Positions 45,129 to 52,943 of a stretch of 63,472 bases of DNA are shown here, in pieces. Under the pieces are notes generated by a model. The model was not told the DNA's origin, ran no database searches, and was given only the letters and a program-made list of their open reading frames with translations. The position numbers were made by a program, and so were the translations under genes. The stretch's first letter is position 1; every line of letters starts with the position of its first letter. The stretch is from an uncultured Burkholderiales bacterium (GTDB lineage: Bacteria > Pseudomonadota > Gammaproteobacteria > Burkholderiales > Burkholderiaceae_C), in the NCBI GenBank assembly GCA_903887325.1, contig CAISPG010000106.1, forward strand, positions 1-63,472. Direction: 5' to 3'.

Positions 45129-46313
45129 TTACTTGCTCAACATACGCATTGCATCTTCCAGCCCTTTAAGCGTCAGCGGAAACATGCGGTTGCTGACCAG
45201 TTGCTGAATGATGCTGATACTTTGGCGGTATTGCCACACGCCCAAGGGCTCGGGGTTGATCCAGGCGAATTTGGGATAGGCGTGGGTTAAGCGCTGTATC
45301 CACTCGGCACCGGCTTCTTCATTGTTGTATTCCACGCTGCCGCCGGGCTGCAATATTTCATATGGGCTCATGGTGGCGTCGCCGACAAACACCAGTTTAT
45401 GGTCTTTGTTGTACTTGCGGATCACGTCCCAGGTGTCAAACTTTTCAGCGAAGCGTCGCCGGTTGTTCTTCCATAAAAAATCGTAAACGCAATTGTGAAA
45501 GTAGAAAAACTCCAGGTGCTTGAACTCGCCCTTGACCGCTGAAAACAATTCTTCCACGCGGCTGATGTGTTCGTCCATGGTGCCACCTACGTCCATCAAC
45601 AGCAGCAACTTGACGTTGTTGTGCCGCTCGGGCCGCATTTTGATGTCAAGGTAACCTGCGTTGGCCGCTGTGCTGCGAATGGTGTTGTCCAGATCAAATT
45701 CGTCTTCCGCGCCTTCGCGCGCAAACCGGCGCAATCGGCGCAGTGCCACCTTGATATTGCGCGTGCCCAATTCGATACTGTCGTCATAGTCTTGGTACGC
45801 ACGTTGGTCCCACACTTTGACCGCGCTTTTGTTGCCACCCTTGCCGCCTATGCGTATGCCTTGCGGGTTGTAGCCGCCGTTGCCGAAGGGCGAGGTGCCG
45901 CCTGTGCCTATCCATTTGCTGCCGCCTTCGTGGCGTTCTTTTTGTTCTTCTAGGCGTTTTTTCAATGTCTCCATCAACTCGTCCCAGCCCATTTTTTCAA
46001 TAGCGGCTTTTTGCTCGGGCGTGAGTTCGTTTTCCAGGATTTTTTTCAACCACTCCATGGGCACATCGGCGGCGAAATCGGTCAGCATTTCCACGCCTTT
46101 GAAATACGCGCCAAAGGCTTTGTCGAACTTGTCGAAATGCTTTTCGTCTTTGATCAGCGTAGTGCGGCTGAGGTAATAAAAATCATCCATGCTGCACGCA
46201 TCGCTTTGCGGCCCGACCACGTTGGCTTGCATGGCTTCGAGCAGCATCAAAAACTCTTTGACCGACACCGGCAGTTTGGCGGCGCGCAATGTGTAAAAGA
46301 AGTCGATCAGCAT
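45129..46313 (-). CDS. VWA-domain CoxE-like protein
   Basis: A 394-residue protein with a C-terminal von Willebrand A domain. The metal-site motif reads LLLMDVGGTMDEH, a D-x-G-x-T variant of the classic D-x-S-x-S. Beyond it comes FKHLEFFYFHNCVYDFLW, typical of the CoxE-like group. It follows a MoxR-type ATPase gene by 9 bp. MoxR-VWA pairs act as chaperones that insert metals or activate enzymes; the target here is not obvious and no carbon monoxide dehydrogenase genes are near. Confidence 0.87.
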   Translation of the reverse strand: MLIDFFYTLRAAKLPVSVKEFLMLLEAMQANVVGPQSDACSMDDFYYLSRTTLIKDEKHFDKFDKAFGAYFKGVEMLTDFAADVPMEWLKKILENELTPEQKAAIEKMGWDELMETLKKRLEEQKERHEGGSKWIGTGGTSPFGNGGYNPQGIRIGGKGGNKSAVKVWDQRAYQDYDDSIELGTRNIKVALRRLRRFAREGAEDEFDLDNTIRSTAANAGYLDIKMRPERHNNVKLLLLMDVGGTMDEHISRVEELFSAVKGEFKHLEFFYFHNCVYDFLWKNNRRRFAEKFDTWDVIRKYNKDHKLVFVGDATMSPYEILQPGGSVEYNNEEAGAEWIQRLTHAYPKFAWINPEPLGVWQYRQSISIIQQLVSNRMFPLTLKGLEDAMRMLSK

Positions 46314-46322
46314 GGTTTGGCT

Positions 46323-47177
46323 TTAGCGGTTACGGCTTTGCATGAACACCAGTTTTTCAAACAGCGTCACGTCTTGCTCGTTCTTCAGCAACGCACCCAC
46401 CAACGGCGGCACTGCCACTTTGTCGTCCTGGGTTTGCAGCGCGGCCAGCGGAATGTCTTCGGCCACCAGCAGTTTGAGCCAATCCAGCAATTCGGACGTT
46501 GACGGTTTTTTCTTCAAACCGGGTAAACCGCGCACGTCGTAAAAGGTCTTGAGGGCAGCGGCCAGCAAATCTTTTTTCAAATTCGGGAAGTGCACGTCGA
46601 TGATTTGCCGCATGGTGTCGGCCTCGGGGAATTTGATGTAGTGGAAAAAGCAGCGGCGCAAAAATGCATCCGGCAGTTCTTTTTCGTTGTTCGAGGTGAT
46701 GAACACCAATGGGCGTGTGGTGGCTTTGATGAGTTCACGGGTTTCATAGCAGTAAAACTCCATGCGATCAAGTTCGCGCAACAAGTCGTTGGGAAATTCA
46801 ATGTCTGCTTTGTCAATCTCATCGATCAGCAAAGCCACCGGTTCTTTGGCGGTGAATGCCTGCCACAACACGCCTTTGATGATGTAGTTTTCTATGTTTT
46901 TGACCCTCTCGCCGCCGTCGAGATCCGCCATCTGGCTGTCGCGCAAACGGCTGACTGCGTCGTATTCATACAGGCCTTGCTGCGCTTTGGTGGTCGATTT
47001 CACATGCCATTGAAGCAGCGGCATATTCAAGGCAGCAGCCACTTCCTCGGCCAGCATGGTTTTGCCTGTACCCGGTTCGCCTTTGATCAACAGAGGGCGT
47101 TTGAGGGTGATGGCGGCGTTGACTGCCAGCATCAAGTCCTGCGTGGCAACATAATTTTTTGAACCTTGGAACTTCAT
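46323..47177 (-). CDS. MoxR-type AAA+ ATPase
   Basis: A 284-residue AAA+ ATPase. Walker A is IKGEPGTGKTMLAEE, Walker B is ALLIDEIDKADIEF, sensor 1 lies in VFITSNNEKELPDAFLRRCF. These ATPases work with VWA-domain partners to remodel or load target enzymes. The partner gene follows directly. Its start at 47177 has the expected MKFQGSKNYVA N-terminus. It is divergent from a cytochrome c4-like gene, with 83 bp between. Confidence 0.92.
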   Translation of the reverse strand: MKFQGSKNYVATQDLMLAVNAAITLKRPLLIKGEPGTGKTMLAEEVAAALNMPLLQWHVKSTTKAQQGLYEYDAVSRLRDSQMADLDGGERVKNIENYIIKGVLWQAFTAKEPVALLIDEIDKADIEFPNDLLRELDRMEFYCYETRELIKATTRPLVFITSNNEKELPDAFLRRCFFHYIKFPEADTMRQIIDVHFPNLKKDLLAAALKTFYDVRGLPGLKKKPSTSELLDWLKLLVAEDIPLAALQTQDDKVAVPPLVGALLKNEQDVTLFEKLVFMQSRNR

Positions 47178-47260
47178 TTTTCAGCCTTTTAGGGTATTGA
47201 CGCGGAGCTTACAAACCACGTCGATATAATCTTTGGAGTTTCAATGATTGTCTGTCCAAA

Positions 47261-47920
47261 ATGAATAAGTTTTATACGTCAGTATTCGTGTTGTTTGTCG
47301 CATGTGCGACCTCTTATGTTAATGCTCAGGAAGCCGGGGACGCTAAATTAGGCGAAACCAAAATTGCCATGTGCATAGGTTGCCACGGCATCAAAGGCTA
47401 TCAGGCCAGCTTCCCCGAGGTGTATAAGGTTCCCAAGATTTCCGGCCAGACCGCTGCTTACATTGTTTCTGCTTTGACTGCTTATCAAAAAGGCGACCGC
47501 AAGCATCCCACCATGAGAAGCATTGCCGCTTCACTGACGCCTAAGGACATGGCGGATATTGCAGCCTATTACGAAACCCATGGCAAAGACAGCGCACCTG
47601 CAGTCCCTGAAAAAGCTGCTGATGCAACCGGCAAAGTGGCTGAGTTGGTCGCCAAAGGCGCTTGTACTTCTTGCCACGGTGCCAATCTGAACAAACCCAT
47701 GGTGCCCGGTTACCCCAAAATTGCCGGCCAGCACAAAGACTATGTGTATGTCGCACTCAAGTCCTACAAATCAGAAAACCAAGCCACATGGGGCCGCAAC
47801 AATGGCGTCATGGGCGGCATTGCCAAGCAATTCACATTGGAAGAGTTGAAGGAACTCGCCGCTTATGTGAGCCAGCAGAAAGGCGATTTGCAGACTGTGC
47901 CTCAGTCCAAATTCCGCTGA
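47261..47920 (+). CDS. dihaem cytochrome c4-like protein
   Basis: A 219-residue periplasmic cytochrome with a signal peptide (to about VNAQ, residue 22) and two haem domains. The haem sites are CIGCHG and CTSCHG, with Met ligands probably in MRSIAASL and GVMGGIAKQF. Dihaem c4-type cytochromes pass electrons to terminal oxidases. TATAAT at 47225-47230 could be the -10 element. A strong hairpin follows the stop. Confidence 0.9.
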   Translation: MNKFYTSVFVLFVACATSYVNAQEAGDAKLGETKIAMCIGCHGIKGYQASFPEVYKVPKISGQTAAYIVSALTAYQKGDRKHPTMRSIAASLTPKDMADIAAYYETHGKDSAPAVPEKAADATGKVAELVAKGACTSCHGANLNKPMVPGYPKIAGQHKDYVYVALKSYKSENQATWGRNNGVMGGIAKQFTLEELKELAAYVSQQKGDLQTVPQSKFR

Positions 47921-47943
47921 TCACTTCGCTGAGTTCAAAGATA

Positions 47944-47970
47944 AAAAGTCCACTTCGGTGGACTTTTTTC
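47944..47970. terminator. intrinsic terminator, bidirectional
   Basis: AAAAGTCCAC (47944-47953) and GTGGACTTTT (47958-47967) pair around a TTCG tetraloop, with a T-run after. It lies between the stop of the cytochrome c4-like gene and the end of the convergent DUF1841 gene, and the A-tract on the left allows use from both sides. Confidence 0.9.
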
Positions 47971-47986
47971 ATGGCGCTTCAAACTT

Positions 47987-48415
47987 TCAATCGCGCGTGG
48001 CCCGGCGCTGCACCGCATCGATATAGGCTTGTCCGTCCGGTGGCCTGCCGCTGCGCTGGCTTTCCCACAACATGGTGCCCAAACATTCCATCACCTCGTG
48101 GTGTGCCTCATGCAGATCAGTTCGCTTGGCCGCCAGCAATTCAACCGCTTGGCGAATGCCTTGGGGCTGATCGATGGAACATTGCTCGCTGATGGACAAA
48201 TGCATGGACAAATGCAAAAAAGGATTGCCTTGGCTGTCGTCAAATTGACTGCTTAAAGCGCTTTCCTTGTCTGCCAGAAGCGCGTGGTACTCGGGGTGAA
48301 GCGCAATCCATTCACCGGCCAGCGTCTCCAACGGATCGACCAACCGGCCTTGGGTCAGCTTGGCATAGACTTGGCAGAAGAAGCGTCGGACGTCTTGTTG
48401 TGAGGGACTGAACAT
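47987..48415 (-). CDS. DUF1841 family protein
   Basis: A 142-residue cytosolic protein of the DUF1841 family, found in betaproteobacteria and relatives with no known role. Characteristic segments are FSPSQQDVRRFFCQVYAK, NPFLHLSMHLSISEQ and HEVMECLGTMLWESQRSG. The His-rich middle might bind metal, which is a guess. The start at 48415 is 27 bp from the divergent thiolase start. A long open frame continues upstream antisense to the thiolase, but family length and the start context argue against it. Confidence 0.85.
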   Translation of the reverse strand: MFSPSQQDVRRFFCQVYAKLTQGRLVDPLETLAGEWIALHPEYHALLADKESALSSQFDDSQGNPFLHLSMHLSISEQCSIDQPQGIRQAVELLAAKRTDLHEAHHEVMECLGTMLWESQRSGRPPDGQAYIDAVQRRATRD

Positions 48416-48442
48416 GCCGCCTATTGTCAACCAGAGAATTTC

Positions 48443-49645
48443 ATGAACCAAGCTTTTATTTGTGACGCCATCCGCACGCCCTTCGGCCGCTATGGCGGTG
48501 CCTTGTCTTCCGTGCGAGCAGACGATCTGGCCGCAATCCCCTTGCGCGCATTGATGGCGCGTAACCCGAATGTGGATTGGCAGGCCGTGACCGATGTTTT
48601 GTATGGCTGTGTCAATCAGGCGGGCGAAGACAACCGCAACGTCGCGCACATGGCCAGTCTGCTGGCAGGCTTGCCGCAGCAGATTCCGGGAGCCACCATC
48701 AACCGCTTGTGCGGCTCGGGCATGGACGCCTTGGGCACAGCCGCGCGTGCTATTCGCGCCGGTGAGGCCACACTGATGATTGCAGGCGGTGTGGAAAGCA
48801 TGAGCCGGGCGCCGTTTGTCATGCCCAAGGCCGAATCGGGGTTTGCGCGCAACCCGCAAATTTTTGATACCACCATAGGCTGGCGTTTCATCAACCCGGT
48901 CATGAAAGCCATGTACGGCGTGGATGCCATGCCCGAAACCGCTGAGAACGTCGCCACTGACTACAAGATCGAGCGCGAAGCCCAGGACCGCATGGCACTG
49001 GCCAGCCAATTGAAAGCCGTGGCAGCGCAAAAGTCGGGCGTATTGGCTGAGGAAATCACACCGGTGAGCATTCCGCAGAAAAAAGGCGAGCCCATCATCG
49101 TTGACAAAGACGAACACCCGCGCGAAACCAGCCTGGAAAAACTGGCGCAACTCAAAGGCGTGGTGCGGCCTGACGGCACGGTGACCGCAGGCAACGCCAG
49201 CGGCGTAAACGACGGCGCATGCGCGATTTTGCTGGCCGATGAAGCCACCGCCAAAGTGCATGGACTGACACCGCGCGCCCGCGTGGTCGGCATGGCAACC
49301 GTAGGTGTAGCGCCGCGTGTCATGGGCATAGGCCCGGCTCCCGCGACCGAAAAAGTGCTGGCGCTGACCGGCTTGAAGCTGGCGCAAATGGATGTGATCG
49401 AATTGAACGAAGCATTCGCCGCGCAAGGCATTGCTGTGTTGCGCATGCTGGGTTTGCAAGACGATGACCCGCGCGTCAACCCGAATGGCGGCGCGATTGC
49501 ACTGGGGCATCCGCTGGGAGCCAGCGGCGCAAGATTGGTGACCACGGCCACCAACCAGTTGCATCGAACCGGTGGACGTTACGCCTTGTGCACCATGTGT
49601 ATCGGTGTGGGGCAGGGGATTGCTGTCATCATCGAGCGGGTTTAA
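48443..49645 (+). CDS. pcaF: 3-oxoadipyl-CoA/acetyl-CoA thiolase
   Basis: A 400-residue thiolase. The nucleophilic Cys lies in INRLCGSGMDALGTAAR, the catalytic His in GGAIALGHPLGASGAR and the second Cys in CTMCIGVGQG. The sequence, with MSRAPFVMPKAE and the N-terminal FICDAIRTPFGRYGGALS, is of the PcaF/PaaJ type that cleaves 3-oxoadipyl-CoA to succinyl-CoA and acetyl-CoA. It could serve both protocatechuate and phenylacetate breakdown. No other pca gene is near. A terminator follows. Confidence 0.88.
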   Translation: MNQAFICDAIRTPFGRYGGALSSVRADDLAAIPLRALMARNPNVDWQAVTDVLYGCVNQAGEDNRNVAHMASLLAGLPQQIPGATINRLCGSGMDALGTAARAIRAGEATLMIAGGVESMSRAPFVMPKAESGFARNPQIFDTTIGWRFINPVMKAMYGVDAMPETAENVATDYKIEREAQDRMALASQLKAVAAQKSGVLAEEITPVSIPQKKGEPIIVDKDEHPRETSLEKLAQLKGVVRPDGTVTAGNASGVNDGACAILLADEATAKVHGLTPRARVVGMATVGVAPRVMGIGPAPATEKVLALTGLKLAQMDVIELNEAFAAQGIAVLRMLGLQDDDPRVNPNGGAIALGHPLGASGARLVTTATNQLHRTGGRYALCTMCIGVGQGIAVIIERV

Positions 49646-49665
49646 GTCACGCTGTTGAAAATAAG

Positions 49666-49689
49666 AAAGGCCGCTGATGCGGCCTTTTT
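49666..49689 (+). terminator. intrinsic terminator after thiolase
   Basis: AAAGGCCGC (49666-49674) pairs with GCGGCCTTT (49679-49687) around TGAT, followed by T residues. It ends 20 bases after the thiolase stop and 24 bases before the end of the convergent RelE-type gene. Confidence 0.9.
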
Positions 49690-49712
49690 GTTATTCGATC
49701 TTTCTGATTTAT

Positions 49713-50006
49713 TTAGCTGCTTCGCTTGATGGCGCTCTGGTAAACCTGATTTTTGTCACGTTTGCCTATAGCAATGACTAACACCACCAATCGAAGATCA
49801 ATTACTTCATATACCAAACGATAGCCAGCGTCGCGCAACTTTATCTTGTAAGTATTCTTCAATTCACCTTGCAGTTTGGCTGCCGGCACATGTGGAGCTA
49901 GTAGGCGTTTGGCTAGTGCTTGTTGAAACTGTGATTTGATTGAACCGTCTAACTTTTTCCATTCCTTGAACGCAAGTTCGTGGAACTCAAGTTCATAGGT
50001 CTTCAA
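49713..50006 (-). CDS. RelE/ParE-family toxin
   Basis: A 97-residue basic protein of the RelE fold. It has the N-terminal YELEFHELAFKEWKKLD, the basic helix QALAKRLLAPHVPAAKLQG and the strand core YKIKLRDAGYRLVYEV followed by IAIGKRDKNQVY. RelE toxins cut mRNA on the ribosome. Its start overlaps the end of the antitoxin gene by 14 bp, and the antitoxin is read first, as usual. Confidence 0.9.
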   Translation of the reverse strand: MKTYELEFHELAFKEWKKLDGSIKSQFQQALAKRLLAPHVPAAKLQGELKNTYKIKLRDAGYRLVYEVIDLRLVVLVIAIGKRDKNQVYQSAIKRSS

Positions 50007-50256
50007 GTCTGACCTTCACAGTTTTGCCTCCAGTTCGGGCTTTGACGGTTTTGGTCAGGGCGGCATCTTCCAATTGCTCCAGCATATCTTCATAGTCTGA
50101 AGCTGAAATTAAATAAGCGGTCGGCTTGTTGTGGTTCAAGATGGCAACCGGTGAAGAGTTGGCCACTTCAATGACTTCAGCGGGGCTGCGCCGCAAATCC
50201 GTCATGCTGACGGTATTTCGGGCAAAGATGGCTTGGGTGATGGACATATTTGACAT
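49993..50256 (-). CDS. Phd/YefM-family antitoxin
   Basis: An 87-residue antitoxin (91 if the start is at 50268, 84 if at 50247). The Phd/YefM DNA-binding part reads NTVSMTDLRRSPAEVIEVAN with NSSPVAILNHNKPTAYLIS, and the C-terminal tail binds the toxin. It should repress its own promoter with the toxin as co-repressor. None of the three starts has a good ribosome-binding site. The start at 50256 is favoured because a likely promoter leaves only a short leader. Confidence 0.88.
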   Translation of the reverse strand: MSNMSITQAIFARNTVSMTDLRRSPAEVIEVANSSPVAILNHNKPTAYLISASDYEDMLEQLEDAALTKTVKARTGGKTVKVRLEDL

Positions 50257-50268
50257 CAGAAAAAGCAC

Positions 50269-50298
50269 ATTATTTAGTGTATTTTGGGGTGTGTCAAT
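50269..50298 (-). promoter_or_regulatory. candidate toxin-antitoxin promoter
   Basis: On the minus strand TTGACA (50297-50292) is followed after 17 bases by AATAAT (50274-50269), a reasonable sigma-70 pair placed directly before the antitoxin start. The imperfect palindrome CACATTATTTAGTGT overlaps the -10 and could be the antitoxin operator. Confidence 0.45.
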
Positions 50299-50323
50299 AA
50301 GCTTTCAGACATAAGCTTTCAGA
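50297..50323. repeat. tandem 13-bp direct repeat
   Basis: ATAAGCTTTCAGA occurs exactly twice, at 50297-50309 and 50311-50323, one base apart. It lies between the antitoxin promoter region and the end of the ferredoxin-NADP reductase gene. Origin or function is unknown. Confidence 0.9.
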
Positions 50324-50333
50324 GATTGAATGT

Positions 50334-51107
50334 TCATTGCTCAACAAAAGCCCGTTCCACCACAAAATCGCCCGGCGTGCTGGTATTGCCTTCGGCAAAG
50401 CCTCGCTCTTCCAACATGGTTTTCAGCTCTTTGAGCATTTGCGGACTGCCGCACAGCATGACGCGGTCATCTTTGGGGTTGAAAGCGGGCAGTCCCAAGT
50501 CGGCAAACAATTTGCCTGAGTTGATCAAATCGGTCATGCGGCCTTGGTTTTTAAATGGCTCGCGGGTGACGGTGGGGTAATACAAAAACTGTTGGCTTAC
50601 CATTTCACCGAGCAATTCATGCTTAGGCAGCTCTTGCGTGAGGTAATCGTGGTAGGCCAATTCGTTGACTTGGCGCACGCCGTGCACGATGATGACTTTT
50701 TCGAAGCGCTCGTAGGTGTCAGGGTCGCGCACGATGCTGAGGTAGGGTGCCAAGCCGGTGCCGGTGCCCAGCAGGTACAGGTTTTTACCGGGCAGCAAAT
50801 AATCAATCAGCAAAGTGCCGGTGGGTTTGCGCCCGACAATGATTTTGTCGCCGACCTGTATGTGCTGAAGGCGCGACGTGAGAGGGCCGTCCTGCACTTT
50901 GATGCTGAGAAATTCCAGGTGTTCTTCGTAATTCGGGCTGACGATGCTGTAAGCGCGCAGCAGCGGTTTGCCGTCGACTTTCAAACCGATCATGGTGAAA
51001 TGGCCGCTGGAAAAGCGCAGGGCGGTGTCGCGGGTGGTGGTAAAACTGAATAAGCGATCGGTCCAGTGGTGAACGGATAAGACGGTTTCTTCTAGGAAGG
51101 CACTCAT
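50334..51107 (-). CDS. fpr: ferredoxin-NADP reductase
   Basis: A 257-residue FAD enzyme exchanging electrons between NADPH and ferredoxin or flavodoxin. The FAD motif is LLRAYSIVSPNYEEHLEF and the NADP site LLGTGTGLAPYLSIVRD. The C-terminal end is VERAFVEQ, an FprA/FprB-type tail of the subclass with a short aromatic-acidic extension. It is divergent from the MaoC gene. It probably supplies reductant for oxidative-stress or Fe-S repair enzymes. Confidence 0.92.
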   Translation of the reverse strand: MSAFLEETVLSVHHWTDRLFSFTTTRDTALRFSSGHFTMIGLKVDGKPLLRAYSIVSPNYEEHLEFLSIKVQDGPLTSRLQHIQVGDKIIVGRKPTGTLLIDYLLPGKNLYLLGTGTGLAPYLSIVRDPDTYERFEKVIIVHGVRQVNELAYHDYLTQELPKHELLGEMVSQQFLYYPTVTREPFKNQGRMTDLINSGKLFADLGLPAFNPKDDRVMLCGSPQMLKELKTMLEERGFAEGNTSTPGDFVVERAFVEQ

Positions 51108-51209
51108 GGACGGGTCTGGTGAAATGTAAAAACAATCATTTTAGTTGACGGCAGAGCGGTGTGAAGACGTGGCCCGACCGCATAAGCATATACAAGGATA
51201 CCCAGCAAC

Positions 51210-51668
51210 ATGAAAAAACAATTCAAGACGTTTGAAGAGGTGAAAGCCTGTGTCGGTCAGGATGTGGCGATCAGCGACTGGACGACCGTGACCCAAAGCC
51301 AGATCAATCTGTTTGCCGACGCCACCAATGACCACCAATGGATCCATATTGACAAAGAAAAAGCCGCCGCAGGCCCTTTCGGCACCACCATTGCCCATGG
51401 TTTTTTGACGCTGTCTTTGCTGCCGAATTTTTTCGAATCAGCCTATGCCAACGACCAGACCCGCATGGGTATCAATTACGGTTTGAACAAAGTGCGGTTT
51501 ACCGCGCCGGTGCCGGTAGACAGCCGTTTGCGCGGGCATTTGCATTTACTGGCCTGCGAAGACATAGAGCCCAAGGGCATACAAATGACTTGGAAAGTCA
51601 CGGTAGAGCGAGAGGGCAGCGACAAGCCGGTGTGCGTGGCCGAATCCGTGGTGCGCCACTACGCCTGA
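51210..51668 (+). CDS. MaoC-like (R)-enoyl-CoA hydratase
   Basis: A 152-residue hotdog-fold hydratase. The active-site segment reads FADATNDHQWIHIDKEKAA, with Asp and His of the hydratase-2 motif, followed by GPFGTTIAHGFLTLSLLP. Such enzymes hydrate trans-2-enoyl-CoA to the R-hydroxy form, often feeding polyhydroxyalkanoate synthesis. The exact acyl chain is unknown. The 3' end overlaps the convergent trmL gene by 10 bp. Confidence 0.88.
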   Translation: MKKQFKTFEEVKACVGQDVAISDWTTVTQSQINLFADATNDHQWIHIDKEKAAAGPFGTTIAHGFLTLSLLPNFFESAYANDQTRMGINYGLNKVRFTAPVPVDSRLRGHLHLLACEDIEPKGIQMTWKVTVEREGSDKPVCVAESVVRHYA

Positions 51669-52147
51669 TCGCCAACTCCTGCGGGCATGGCAAAGCCTTG
51701 TTGACGCCAAGCCTCGTACACCACCACGGCCACCGCATTGGATAAATTCAGGCTGCGCTGACCTGGCAGCATGGGAAGACGCAGCAAGCGATGCGGCTTA
51801 AAACTTTCTCTGAGTTCTGCATCCAAGCCGCGTGTTTCTGAGCCAAAGACCAGCCAATCGCCGATTGAAAAACGGGCCTCGTGCACGCTCATGCTGGCGT
51901 GGGTGCTGAGACCGAAGCTGCGCAAGCTGTCGGGATGTTCACTTTGCAGAAAATGCGCCCAGCTTTGGTGGCGTTTGACACTGGCGTATTCGTGGTAATC
52001 CAATCCTGCGCGGCGCATGCTTTTGTCGTCCATGGAAAAGCCCAGCGGCTCGATCAAATGCAATACGCAGCCGGTGTTGGCGGCCAGGCGAATGATGTTG
52101 CCTGTGTTAGGCGGTATCTCGGGTTGGACCAGTACGATATTGAACAT
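51659..52147 (-). CDS. trmL: tRNA (cytidine(34)-2'-O)-methyltransferase
   Basis: A 162-residue SPOUT methyltransferase that modifies the wobble base of leucine tRNAs. The knot motifs are PPNTGNIIRLAANTG, FGSETRGLDAEL and SLNLSNAVAVVVYEAWRQ. The length is the family norm. It is 21 bp after comF on the same strand. Confidence 0.93.
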   Translation of the reverse strand: MFNIVLVQPEIPPNTGNIIRLAANTGCVLHLIEPLGFSMDDKSMRRAGLDYHEYASVKRHQSWAHFLQSEHPDSLRSFGLSTHASMSVHEARFSIGDWLVFGSETRGLDAELRESFKPHRLLRLPMLPGQRSLNLSNAVAVVVYEAWRQQGFAMPAGVGDQA

Positions 52148-52168
52148 ATTTCAGGCGAATTTAAAACA

Positions 52169-52915
52169 TCATTGTGGCCTTGAATCAGCATCGGCCCGGG
52201 CAAACACCAGGCAATTGACTTCTTTGGCACCGGCTTCAAGCAAAGCTTCGGTGCACGCCTTCAAGGTACTGCCAGTGGTCATGACATCGTCGACCAGCAA
52301 AACGCGGCTGCCCCGGATGGCCTGTGACATGGACGGATTGACTGCCATTGAATGACGCAGATTGAGCTGGCGCAGTGTGCGGTCCAGCCCCGCCTGGGGC
52401 GAGGTATGGCGCAGCCGCCACAAAATTTTCTGGCTCACACGTCCGGGTGCCAAATACCCGGCGAGCAGGGCGGACTGGTTAAAGCCCCGCTCGCGCAAAC
52501 GCTCAGCGGCCAAAGGCACGGGCAGCACAAAACCGGCATCCGCAATCAAGGCCTGAGCGGCAGGATCTGCCATCAGTAACTTCGCGAAAAAGCGATGCAA
52601 GCCGGGGTACTCGCGAAACTTGAAGTCGATGATCATGTCGCGCCAGGGCGGGGCGTAACTGACAGCTGCTGCAGCCTGTGTCCACGGCGGCGGCGCGGTC
52701 CTGCATAGGTCACAGATATCAATTCCGCATGGCAATGCGCAACGGCGGCAACGCGTTTGACGGTTCAAATGCTTGTTCAGACACGGGGCGCAGATCACGT
52801 CTTCACACCAGCAGTTGCAGATCCTGCACATGCCGTGCCGCGCAAGTGTGCGAAGACCGCGCTCAATAGCCTTGAAAGCCGGCCAACTTCGGTATGCTCT
52901 GTGAACGGTGGACAT
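52169..52915 (-). CDS. ComF-family phosphoribosyltransferase-like protein
   Basis: A 248-residue protein with an N-terminal zinc-binding double zinc-ribbon-like region (CRICNCWCEDVICAPC, CRRCALPC) and a C-terminal phosphoribosyltransferase fold with PRPP motif VLLVDDVMTTGSTLKACTEAL. ComF is needed for DNA uptake in competent bacteria, perhaps moving single strands inwards. Other competence genes are not in the window. The start at 52915 (MSTVHRAY) is preferred; an earlier start at 53074 would run into the divergent gene. Confidence 0.87.
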   Translation of the reverse strand: MSTVHRAYRSWPAFKAIERGLRTLARHGMCRICNCWCEDVICAPCLNKHLNRQTRCRRCALPCGIDICDLCRTAPPPWTQAAAAVSYAPPWRDMIIDFKFREYPGLHRFFAKLLMADPAAQALIADAGFVLPVPLAAERLRERGFNQSALLAGYLAPGRVSQKILWRLRHTSPQAGLDRTLRQLNLRHSMAVNPSMSQAIRGSRVLLVDDVMTTGSTLKACTEALLEAGAKEVNCLVFARADADSRPQ

Positions 52916-52943
52916 GCCATCAATGTAGGAATCAATCAAACAA

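Noticed and set aside
45129-47177. Carbon monoxide dehydrogenase cluster, suggested by CoxE/MoxR-like genes
   Set aside because: No coxMSL-type genes are present; MoxR-VWA pairs occur in many contexts.
48416-49564. Long open frame antisense to the thiolase gene, continuous with the DUF1841 gene
   Set aside because: The DUF1841 product has its normal start at 48415; the extension has no family match and is a shadow of the thiolase codons.
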